IMG/VR virus record: IMGVR_UViG_3300042907_000731
Location: 1 to 33,829 of that record
Length of the DNA: 33,829 bases
DNA from: a virus
Reading direction: 5' to 3' (one strand)
The position numbers and the translations under genes were made by a program. The notes below the pieces were generated by a model. The model was not told where the DNA came from. It was given only the letters and a program-made list of their open reading frames with translations, and did no database searches. Below, piece after piece: positions 1 to 6,986 of this stretch; the first letter of the stretch is position 1, and every line of letters starts with the position of its first letter.

Positions 1-2
1 CT

Positions 3-665
3 TTGGAAATGTACAAGAAGCGGTTGCAAGCACACACACGGGGAGTCAGCGGTAAACTCATTGTTAAAGAGTATCCCACATCGTCTGCGAATGCAAATCA
101 CTTTCGTATTCTGTTGGACGAGTTGCGAATGAAGAAGCAGTTCGTTCCCGACATTATATTCATTGACTATATTAATATCTGCTCGTCTTCCCGCTTCAAG
201 AGCGGTGGCACAATTAATTCATACGGATATATTAAGGCTATTGCCGAAGAGTTGCGTGGCTTGGCAATGGAACGGGATGTTCCTATCATCTCTGCCACAC
301 AGACTAATCGTGGTGGCTTCTCGTCTACCGATGTGGACTTGACCGATACTGCGGAATCGTTTGGACTTCCTGCAACAGCAGACTTGATGATTGCCCTTAT
401 CACCACCGATGAATTAGAAAAATCGGGACACATCTTGGTGAAGCAGTTAAAGAACCGATACAATACGAAGGCAGCAAACAAAAAGTTTATTGTGGGCTTG
501 AACTACTCCAAGATGAAGTTCTTTGATGTGGACAGCAGCGAGTCGGAAGACTTGATGGACGCAAACATCAACAAGAAAGAAACAGACGGCTTTGGAAGTG
601 GTTACGGCAAGGACTTAAAGAGTAAGTTTGATACTAAGCGTGATACCTCTGATTGGAGTGTTTAA
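3..665 (+). CDS. Replicative DNA helicase, gp41/DnaB type, C-terminal part (5' truncated)
   Basis: The 220 visible residues match the RecA-like motor domain of T4 gp41/DnaB-family hexameric helicases, which unwind DNA at the replication fork and recruit the primase. A Walker-B strand (DIIFIDYINI) lies near residues 49-58. It is followed by a helix (IKAIAEELRGLAMERDVPII) and a motif-4-like SATQTNRGG near residue 98, then LKNRYN near residue 150. The Walker A (P-loop) part and the N-terminal domain lie upstream of the window, so the TTG at position 3 is only the first complete codon and not a start. The C-terminus is charged and Gly/Ser-rich. The primase lies one gene downstream, which fits a helicase-primase block. 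The family call is strong; the gp41 subtype rests on similarity recalled from memory. Confidence 0.88.
   Translation: MEMYKKRLQAHTRGVSGKLIVKEYPTSSANANHFRILLDELRMKKQFVPDIIFIDYINICSSSRFKSGGTINSYGYIKAIAEELRGLAMERDVPIISATQTNRGGFSSTDVDLTDTAESFGLPATADLMIALITTDELEKSGHILVKQLKNRYNTKAANKKFIVGLNYSKMKFFDVDSSESEDLMDANINKKETDGFGSGYGKDLKSKFDTKRDTSDWSV
655..658 (+). promoter_or_regulatory. Ribosome binding site deciding the gmd start
   Basis: A GGAG lies inside the last codons of the helicase gene, 8 nt before the ATG at 667. It supports 667 as the start rather than the upstream in-frame alternative at 628. The 13 extra residues from 628 would precede the Rossmann-fold strand MKTAIITG and are not needed for the family. 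Confidence 0.6.
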
Positions 666-666
666 T

Positions 667-1662
667 ATGAAGACAGCAATTATTACAGGCGTAAACGGAC
701 AAGACGGCTCGTACCTTGCGGATCTATTGATCTCCAAGGGATACTTTGTGATTGGATTGAAGCGGCGTACTTCGCTCATTAACACAGAACGGGTTGACCA
801 CATCTATAATGATGCAATTTCAAACTCACAGTTCACGATGTGTTACTATGATCTAACTGATGGTGGGGCATTCACCAATCTTCTTATGAAATATAAGCCT
901 GATGAGGTGTACAATCTTGCAGCACAGTCCCATGTGGCAGTTTCGTTTGATGTTCCTGAGTACACTAGTGACGGCATTGCAGGTGGAACGCTGAAGATAC
1001 TTGAAGCCATTCGTTCGGTGTCTCCTCACACTCGCTTCTATCAGGCTTCGTCTTCGGAAATGTACGGAGACTCCAAAGATTACGGAACCACAGGCTACAC
1101 CGAAAACAGCCGTATGAGTCCTGTATCGCCGTATGCAGTAGCCAAACTCCACGCACACCATATGACCCGTGTGTATCGTGAAGCCTACGGACTCCACGCA
1201 AGTTCAGGCATTCTGTTCAACCACGAAAGCCCACGGCGTGGCGAAACATTCGTGACCCGCAAGATTACCATTGCAGCCGCTCGTATTGCACAAGGCAAGC
1301 AACAGAAACTGCTGCTTGGCAATATTGATGCCAAGCGCGATTGGGGATTCGCAGGAGACTATGTGGATGCCATGTGGCGAATGCTGCAACAGCCGCAGGG
1401 CGATGACTATGTGGTGGCTACCAACCGCACCTATTCTGTGCGTGAATTTTTAGAAGTAGTATTTCAGTACGCAGGACTTGGTGACTACACCAAATATGTG
1501 GAAACTGATCCGCGTCTGTTTCGCCCCAACGAGGTTCCGTATCTGCTTGGTAATCCTGAAAAAGCCAAACAGGTGTTGCAATGGGAGCCGCAGCATGATA
1601 TGATCGCGCTTGCACAGATGATGTACGATTCCGACCACAAGCGAGAACAGCATAAACAGTAA
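667..1662 (+). CDS. gmd: GDP-mannose 4,6-dehydratase
   Basis: This 331-aa extended short-chain dehydrogenase converts GDP-D-mannose to GDP-4-keto-6-deoxy-mannose, the precursor of GDP-fucose, GDP-rhamnose and GDP-perosamine. Visible features are the NADP-binding Rossmann motif TGVNGQDGSYL (residues 7-17, GxxGxxG), the catalytic S129/E131 in ASSSEMYG, Y156 and K160 in SPYAVAK, and the substrate loop NHESPRRGETFVTRK near residues 185-199. The length is slightly below the usual ~340-370 aa of cellular enzymes, but no core motif is missing. The start at 667 is chosen from its GGAG site, and the stop overlaps the primase start (TAATG). It sits between helicase and primase, so it is probably transcribed with replication genes. 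It may serve host surface-glycan remodelling or glycosylation during infection; this role is an inference. Confidence 0.95.
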   Translation: MKTAIITGVNGQDGSYLADLLISKGYFVIGLKRRTSLINTERVDHIYNDAISNSQFTMCYYDLTDGGAFTNLLMKYKPDEVYNLAAQSHVAVSFDVPEYTSDGIAGGTLKILEAIRSVSPHTRFYQASSSEMYGDSKDYGTTGYTENSRMSPVSPYAVAKLHAHHMTRVYREAYGLHASSGILFNHESPRRGETFVTRKITIAAARIAQGKQQKLLLGNIDAKRDWGFAGDYVDAMWRMLQQPQGDDYVVATNRTYSVREFLEVVFQYAGLGDYTKYVETDPRLFRPNEVPYLLGNPEKAKQVLQWEPQHDMIALAQMMYDSDHKREQHKQ

Positions 1663-2654
1663 TGTCTGCCTACATCGACAAAAAATATATCAACATGGTG
1701 TCGCCGCAACTACAGCGGTTCAAGTGGAAGAGCGCGGAACTAGCGAACTGCCGATGTCCTCTTTGCGGAGATTCTCAACGCAACAAGACAAAGGCTCGTG
1801 GTTTTTTCTTTCCCAAGAAGAACGACTACTTTTTTAAATGCCACAACTGTGGTATTGGGCACTCCATGTATCGGTTCTTGCAGTTCGTGGCTCCTGCTCT
1901 TGCACACGAGTACGCGCTTGAGCGGTGGCGTAACGGCGAGAACGGAAAAAGTAATTATGTAAAGCCTGACGAGCAAATTCTTGCCCTGCCAAAAGCGGAT
2001 ATCAGTCTGCCAAAAATTGCATCGCTTCTCACCGATCATCCCGCATACAAATATTTGGAGTCCCGCAAGGTTCCACACCTTGACCGTTTCTATTTTTCAA
2101 ATAGTTTTGGTGATTGGGTCAGATCCATCGACCCTACATATCTTACCGTTCCGAATGACGAGCGTATCGTTATACCGTTCGTGAACAAAGCAGGGGATCT
2201 CGTAGCAGCGCAAGGGCGCAGTCTAAGTGGTTCCAAGAATGCCATTCGATACATCACCGTGAAGTTCTGCAAAGACGGCAGAGCCATTTACGGCGAAGAT
2301 CGTTTGGACTACTCTAGGAGAGTCTATGCAGTTGAAGGTCCGATTGATTCTGTATTTTTGGATAATAGCATTGCTTTGGCAGGTTGCGAACTCGCCCACG
2401 CTACTAAACTCTTTAGTGATTGCGTCATTGTATATGATAATGAGCCTCGCAACACGGAGATTGTTGCCAAAGTGCAAGAAGCCATCTCCGCAGGGTACAC
2501 CGTATGCGTGTGGTCTGACAGCGTAGACGAGAAAGACATTAATGACATGGTGCTTGCAGGACGCACACCACAAGAAGTTCAGAAGTTAATTGATGAGTGT
2601 TCGTGTAGTGGTCTTGTTGCCCATGCACGGTTTTCACAATGGAGGATGCGATGA
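1662..2654 (+). CDS. DNA primase, T4 gp61 / DnaG-like
   Basis: This 330-aa primase would synthesise RNA primers for lagging-strand replication together with the gp41-type helicase encoded upstream. The N-terminal zinc finger is visible as CPLC (C32, C35) and CHNC (C60, C63), with phage-typical surrounding sequence (GFFFPKKNDYFFKC). The Toprim domain carries YAVEGPIDS with the catalytic Glu at 225, the acidic VIVYDNEPRN segment near 256-264, and EKDINDMV near 290-297. The length matches T4 gp61 (about 340 aa). The start overlaps the gmd stop (TAATG), and the stop overlaps the thyX start by ATGA, so all three genes are probably translationally coupled. Confidence 0.88.
   Translation: MSAYIDKKYINMVSPQLQRFKWKSAELANCRCPLCGDSQRNKTKARGFFFPKKNDYFFKCHNCGIGHSMYRFLQFVAPALAHEYALERWRNGENGKSNYVKPDEQILALPKADISLPKIASLLTDHPAYKYLESRKVPHLDRFYFSNSFGDWVRSIDPTYLTVPNDERIVIPFVNKAGDLVAAQGRSLSGSKNAIRYITVKFCKDGRAIYGEDRLDYSRRVYAVEGPIDSVFLDNSIALAGCELAHATKLFSDCVIVYDNEPRNTEIVAKVQEAISAGYTVCVWSDSVDEKDINDMVLAGRTPQEVQKLIDECSCSGLVAHARFSQWRMR
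2641..2645 (+). promoter_or_regulatory. Ribosome binding site deciding the thyX start
   Basis: A GGAGG lies inside the 3' end of the primase gene, 5 nt before the ATG at 2651. An upstream in-frame ATG at 2639 overlaps this site and would add only four residues (MEDA). 2651 is therefore the likely start, in an ATGA stop/start overlap. Confidence 0.7.
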
Positions 2655-3334
2655 AAGAAGTAAAGGTTCTTGATAACGGATTCGTGCAGTATGTTTCTCA
2701 TATGGGAAATGATTTAACTGTTGCAAATGCAGCGCGTGTATCGTTTCACAAGATTAGCGAAGAGTTCACCGACAAAGACGGTAAACTTATTAACTATCTT
2801 GCCAAGCACAAGCATTGGACTCCTTTCGCGCATCCACAGATCACACTGCGAATCAAGGCTCCCATCTTTGTTCGCACCCAACTATTTAAACATAAAGTTG
2901 GAATGACGGAGAATGAAGTAAGCCGCCGCTATGTTTCCGATCCACCCGTGGTGTACCTTCCTCGTTGGCGTGGCAAGCCTACAGGTGGAGCAAAGCAAGG
3001 CTCCGAAGACTTTATGCCTATAGATGACGATTACAACACTGTGAATCGACACTACGAAATGGCGGTGCGGGAATGCCTACTAACCTATGAGCAACTACTG
3101 AAGCGTGGTGTGGCTCCTGAACAGGCTCGTGCTGTACTGCCACAAGGAACCTATACCGAATGGTGGTGGACAGGATCGCTTTCGGCATTCGCAAGAGTGT
3201 ACTCACAACGCAGTGATTCTCATGCACAATGGGAATGCCAAGAGTACGCCTCCGCAATAGCAGCAGTAATCTCTCCACTATTCCCCCATTCTTGGGGTGC
3301 TTTAACCGCCAAGCCACCCATCTGCCTCGCCTAA
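2651..3334 (+). CDS. thyX: Flavin-dependent thymidylate synthase
   Basis: This 227-aa enzyme makes dTMP from dUMP using FAD, NADPH and methylene-tetrahydrofolate. The signature region lies at residues 78-94 (LFKHKVGMTENEVSRRY), a variant of the canonical RHRxxSxNExSxRY motif. Lys replaces both Arg residues, and there is one extra residue between the KHK and NExS parts. The C-terminal substrate-binding pattern TEWWWTGSLSAFARVYSQR, then SHAQWECQEYA, is clear. The start at 2651 is supported by GGAGG and by overlap with the primase stop. Together with the B12-dependent reductase at 18017 it would supply DNA precursors during infection. The stop codon is embedded in a TAAATA element that precedes the next gene. 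Confidence 0.94.
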   Translation: MKEVKVLDNGFVQYVSHMGNDLTVANAARVSFHKISEEFTDKDGKLINYLAKHKHWTPFAHPQITLRIKAPIFVRTQLFKHKVGMTENEVSRRYVSDPPVVYLPRWRGKPTGGAKQGSEDFMPIDDDYNTVNRHYEMAVRECLLTYEQLLKRGVAPEQARAVLPQGTYTEWWWTGSLSAFARVYSQRSDSHAQWECQEYASAIAAVISPLFPHSWGALTAKPPICLA

Positions 3335-3337
3335 ATA
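3330..3337 (+). promoter_or_regulatory. Candidate T4-like late promoter (CCTAAATA), leaderless arrangement
   Basis: CCTAAATA overlaps the thyX stop codon and ends exactly 5 nt before the ATG at 3343. T4 late promoters (consensus TATAAATA) occupy about -13 to -6, so transcription would begin on the A of the ATG. It marks the switch from replication genes to virion genes, which are expected to be late. The first two bases differ from the T4 consensus (CC for TA). The same box and spacing recur before 17632, 19981 and 20850. Confidence 0.55.
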
Positions 3338-3342
3338 CGGGG

Positions 3343-5004
3343 ATGACCGATTTACCTAGTTCAAACTCACCCACAGAGCCGCGCCGAACTGCTGCCATTT
3401 CCAGTGGTAAGTATTCATCGGGTTCTGTATTTCGTTTAGTACGGGAGATCCGTGGTTCCGCGTACTCTGTGGGTGACGAGTTTATTCTTTCAGAAGAGCA
3501 GGACTGTTTTAATCCTAGCATTCTTAGGCTTGGTGGCGTTGGCGAAAACTATTTTGCTGACCCAAGTGGTCGCCCTCTTAAAATTGAAGCGGGAGACAAG
3601 CAGATTGATTCTATCTTTCAGTTGGTAGAACCCACTGCTGTACCATTACTAGAAGAAATCAAAGTAGTTTCGCCTCCTGTCCGAAATGTTTCAGAGACAG
3701 AGTTTTCTGCATTCCGTTCAGGTTTGGCTGATCTACTCACTGAGATTTCTGCTGTTACTTCCGCACAAGGTGAACGGGGCGAACGAGGCACTCGTGGATA
3801 CACAGGTGTTCAGGGAGCAAAAGGCGATAAGGGTGAACAGGGAAATCAGGGAGAACAAGGACAAGCAGGAATCACTGGTGAACGGGGACAGCAAGGTGAG
3901 CAGGGAGTTGCTGGCGTTCAGGGTGATAAGGGAGACAAAGGCGATACGGGTAGTAGTGGTGCTGATGGAGTGCAAGGAGTTCAAGGCAACAAGGGTGATA
4001 AGGGTGATCGCGGAGATCAGGGGCTGCAAGGAGTTCAGGGCAAGAAGGGCGACACGGGAGTTGCAGGTAAAAAGGGAGACAAGGGCGACAAGGGAGATCG
4101 CGGTGAGCAAGGACTTCGCGGTGTTAGTGGTGCGCGAGGCGAAGCAGGAGTAGCAGGAGTAGCAGGTAAACGCGGTGCTGATGGTGCTGACGGCAAGGCA
4201 GGAGTCAAGGGAGTCCGAGGAGCCAAGGGAGATAAAGGCAGCACTGGCGATTCAGGTATTGTTTCCGCCAAGTTTCCACTTGTTTATGACGCAGCCGAAA
4301 AAACCATCTCAATTGATGAAGCACGGCTAGACAAAATTCTCAAGAAGATTCTTGGCGGCGGCAAGGTGTCTCCACAAGACATGGGTTGGCTTGCGTCCAC
4401 GGGTGGTGGCGGCAAGGTGGCTGTATACATTAACGGCTCCAAGATTACTCCTGATGTTCGCACACTAGACTTTACAGGCGCAGGAGTCTCGGCTACAAAG
4501 GTGGGCGGGAAGGTTACCGTTAACATTACAGGTACAGGTGGTGGAACCGCCGCAGCAGGAACAAACTTCTACTATCAAGAAAATCCACCTGCTGCAATTG
4601 ATGGAGTTACCATTGGTTCTCGGTGGATGGACTCCGACAACGGACAAGAGTACATCTATATTAATGACGGAAACACCCAACAGTGGGTACAGCCAGCAAT
4701 TCCGAATGTAATATCAAGTGTTGTTCACACCGTTGTGACTATTAGTGCCGCAACTTATGAAGCAAGCAACCTAGACTATTATATTGGGGTTAGTTCTGGA
4801 GTACCATCAACTATTACTCTTCCTGAAGGACCAGCATACGGGCGAGAGGTAATAATTAAAGATGAATCAGGGCGGTCAAACACATACCCCATCACGGTGA
4901 TTGGTGCAGATTCGGCTCTCATAGATAATCAGGCGGGTGTTACTATTGATACCAACAATAGAGCAATTCATTTTATATACAATAGTGGATGGAGAATAAT
5001 ATAA
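3343..5004 (+). CDS. Collagen-like virion fibre protein
   Basis: This 553-aa protein has an N-terminal globular region (residues 1-142), a collagen-like stretch of about 54 Gly-X-Y triplets (residues 143-305, rich in GDKGDKGD and GVQG) and a C-terminal region. The C-terminal region has a short helix and a Gly-rich linker (STGGGGKVAVYINGSK), then a segment typical of phage fibres (GSRWMDSDNGQEYIYINDG) and a final beta-rich domain. Collagen-like repeats form trimeric rods in phage tail fibres and whiskers. An upstream in-frame ATG at 3229 lies inside thyX and is less likely than 3343, which directly follows thyX and a late-promoter-like box. No classical Shine-Dalgarno is present at usable distance: GGGG abuts the ATG. 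It is probably a tail fibre or attachment protein; its position on the virion is unknown. Confidence 0.85.
   Translation: MTDLPSSNSPTEPRRTAAISSGKYSSGSVFRLVREIRGSAYSVGDEFILSEEQDCFNPSILRLGGVGENYFADPSGRPLKIEAGDKQIDSIFQLVEPTAVPLLEEIKVVSPPVRNVSETEFSAFRSGLADLLTEISAVTSAQGERGERGTRGYTGVQGAKGDKGEQGNQGEQGQAGITGERGQQGEQGVAGVQGDKGDKGDTGSSGADGVQGVQGNKGDKGDRGDQGLQGVQGKKGDTGVAGKKGDKGDKGDRGEQGLRGVSGARGEAGVAGVAGKRGADGADGKAGVKGVRGAKGDKGSTGDSGIVSAKFPLVYDAAEKTISIDEARLDKILKKILGGGKVSPQDMGWLASTGGGGKVAVYINGSKITPDVRTLDFTGAGVSATKVGGKVTVNITGTGGGTAAAGTNFYYQENPPAAIDGVTIGSRWMDSDNGQEYIYINDGNTQQWVQPAIPNVISSVVHTVVTISAATYEASNLDYYIGVSSGVPSTITLPEGPAYGREVIIKDESGRSNTYPITVIGADSALIDNQAGVTIDTNNRAIHFIYNSGWRII
3769..4257 (+). repeat. 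Collagen-like Gly-X-Y coding repeat
   Basis: About 54 uninterrupted GXY triplets are encoded here. The charged triplets GDK, GER and GEQ alternate with GVQ and GVA. At DNA level the tract is a degenerate 9-bp-unit repeat (ggngayaarg-like), which could support slippage or recombination and so change rod length. Confidence 0.9.
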
Positions 5005-5008
5005 TTCC

Positions 5009-5440
5009 ATGCCACTAGATTTCCCCCCATCACCAAGCGTAAACAATACCTACTCCTTTGGCGGAAAAACATGGAAGTGGAATGGTGCTGCATGGGAGGT
5101 ATTTTTCAGTATTGATAGCGGTGCTGCTGTCGTGGGCACCTCATTTGAAGTGGAAGTAACTGCTGGAGCAACTCAATACATCATTGGACTGCCTAATGAT
5201 GTGGTATTAGGCGGTGGAATCAGCACAAATTATTTGAATTTTGCTAATGGAGCCACATTTTCGGGAAACTCTTCAGGAGTAACTCTTTCTAATACTTTGA
5301 ATGTTTCGGGTGATCTAAATATAGCAGGACGACTCCTCGTAGATGGAGTCATTGTCAGCAAATCAGGATTCAGTGGATTTACTGGAAACGGTATAGTTGA
5401 GCCAGTAACTGATGTAGACCTAGACGGAGGAGAATTCTAA
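5009..5440 (+). CDS. Small virion structural protein (fibre-associated)
   Basis: This 143-aa protein begins with a Pro-rich segment and an aromatic motif (YSFGGKTWKWNGAAWEV, residues 16-32). The motif resembles a short beta-hairpin repeated in tail-fibre proteins of marine phages. The rest is Gly/Ser/Thr-rich beta sequence ending in VDLDGGEF. This terminal DGG motif is shared with the proteins encoded at 6987, 9211 and 10140. It starts 4 nt after the collagen-like gene. A GGAG lies 14 nt upstream of the ATG, farther than ideal. I infer a structural or fibre role from composition and neighbours; no enzymatic motif is visible. Confidence 0.7.
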   Translation: MPLDFPPSPSVNNTYSFGGKTWKWNGAAWEVFFSIDSGAAVVGTSFEVEVTAGATQYIIGLPNDVVLGGGISTNYLNFANGATFSGNSSGVTLSNTLNVSGDLNIAGRLLVDGVIVSKSGFSGFTGNGIVEPVTDVDLDGGEF

Positions 5441-5441
5441 A

Positions 5442-6980
5442 ATGGCAATTATCCGTATAAAACGATCAACAGGAACCAATTTACCATCAGGTCTTACCTT
5501 TGGCGAGTTGGCGTTTGTGCAAGGCAGTGGAGCCACCGCAAATCGTTTGTATATTGCAGGTAGTTCAGGTGGAACCGCATGGGTTGGCGCAGAGATTCTC
5601 AATTCTCCCGTCTATTGGAGTGGACTAACTGCACAAACCACTCTTGCAACCGTTTCTGCAACCGAAAACCGAATCGTTGCTGGTGGTGGTGTAACATTTG
5701 CATCAGATATAACAGTAAATATTAGTGCAGGTAAGTATTTTGGAAAGTATACTCGCGGAGACATTATTCCCGCAACAGGAAAAACTGTTAAAGAAGTGGT
5801 AGAGTTGTCACTTAGTGAAGTAATTGCTCCAACTATGAGTCTTACCACAGTGGGTCAATCTGTTACTTTCGGACAGACATCTGGATCTCTCAGCATTACT
5901 GTGGGATACACCATTAAAACCGCAGGAGCAAGCGCAGCAGGTTCTACACTAGAGTTTAGGTACGGAAGTGGAACATGGACAACCCTTTCTTCTGCTCTCA
6001 AGGACGATGCCAAGGGAACAGATGTAGCGTACAGTTCTGTATTCGCGCACACCACATGGAATCGCAGTGTTGATGCGGAATCAGGTGGTGGCTACTCAAC
6101 CACGGCATTAAACTACCGATACACCGTTCATGACACATTCGGTGCAAGCGCATCCGCAACAGGAACCATAGGTGCAGGAGGAGCAGTACTTCCTAGTGTA
6201 TCATTTGCTGCTGGAATAACTGCACCCACATTGAGAACGGGTTCATTCGCTGCGCCAAGCGGAACAGAAACACACACATTCCGAGAAAAGGGAAACACAT
6301 TCACAACAGTAAATTTTGTTGTTAGTAGAGCAAATTCATATGTTCCCCTTACAAACTATGTGTTACAGGCTCAAGAACTAGTAAATAATTCCCTTGGTGG
6401 ATGGACAACAATAAAGAGTGAGGCTATCTCAGGAAATCCTGGAACGGTTACTAAAGGATTAACATACTCTCCATCTGCAAGCGGAGCAAGTCTTGACCAA
6501 TTGCAGTTCCGTGTAAGAGTAAATGATCAGTACAACAATACTCTTGGAACAACTACAGATAGTGCAACACAAACTGTGTATTTTGATTACATGATATTCT
6601 TTGGAGCAACCACAAATGTTCCCACAACATCAGCCGATATTCGCGGACTGTCTTCAGGAATTATAGCAGGAAATCCCGCAGTGTTTGGTAGCGGTGGCGG
6701 TGGAACTTCAATCAGCAATCCGTTTACGGGATTGGTTGGAGGAGCAAACAACAAGTTTATTGTTGCCCTCCCCGACTCTGTTACTCCGACCACGATAGTT
6801 GATAGTGCTACATTCGCAGATGTTAGTCCTTCGTTTATTCTAAGCGCAACCCTAACTGCTGTAAATGACAGAAGTGGTTCACCAAAGAATTACAATGTTT
6901 ACATTATGGACAACACCAATCCATATAACGATTCTAGAACTCATACTGTAACACGAACGGGATCGGTTTCACAGCCGTAA
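5442..6980 (+). CDS. Large beta-rich virion fibre protein with Mtd-like N-terminus
   Basis: This 512-aa protein has an N-terminal module (MAIIRIKRSTG...GLTFGELAF...RLYIAG, residues 1-40). The module resembles the N-terminal virion-attachment domain of receptor-binding proteins such as the major tropism determinant, and it recurs in the products at 9211, 10140 and 13106. Ig- or fibronectin-like beta regions follow, then a Ser/Gly-rich linker (FGSGGGGTS, about 425-433). A C-terminal domain (FIVALPDSVTPTTIVDSATF, then NYNVYIMDNTNPY) resembles the ends of marine phage structural proteins. GGAGGAG upstream supports the start. It lacks the DGG terminal motif. Likely a fibre or tail adhesin component. 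Confidence 0.75.
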   Translation: MAIIRIKRSTGTNLPSGLTFGELAFVQGSGATANRLYIAGSSGGTAWVGAEILNSPVYWSGLTAQTTLATVSATENRIVAGGGVTFASDITVNISAGKYFGKYTRGDIIPATGKTVKEVVELSLSEVIAPTMSLTTVGQSVTFGQTSGSLSITVGYTIKTAGASAAGSTLEFRYGSGTWTTLSSALKDDAKGTDVAYSSVFAHTTWNRSVDAESGGGYSTTALNYRYTVHDTFGASASATGTIGAGGAVLPSVSFAAGITAPTLRTGSFAAPSGTETHTFREKGNTFTTVNFVVSRANSYVPLTNYVLQAQELVNNSLGGWTTIKSEAISGNPGTVTKGLTYSPSASGASLDQLQFRVRVNDQYNNTLGTTTDSATQTVYFDYMIFFGATTNVPTTSADIRGLSSGIIAGNPAVFGSGGGGTSISNPFTGLVGGANNKFIVALPDSVTPTTIVDSATFADVSPSFILSATLTAVNDRSGSPKNYNVYIMDNTNPYNDSRTHTVTRTGSVSQP

Positions 6981-6986
6981 ACAACT

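Noticed and set aside
3018-3521. Minus-strand 167-codon open frame opposite thyX and the collagen-like gene
   Set aside because: It crosses the boundary of two supported plus-strand genes and shows no motif.
3769-4257. CRISPR-like or satellite array
   Set aside because: The regular 9-bp periodicity is fully explained by collagen Gly-X-Y codons; there are no spacers.
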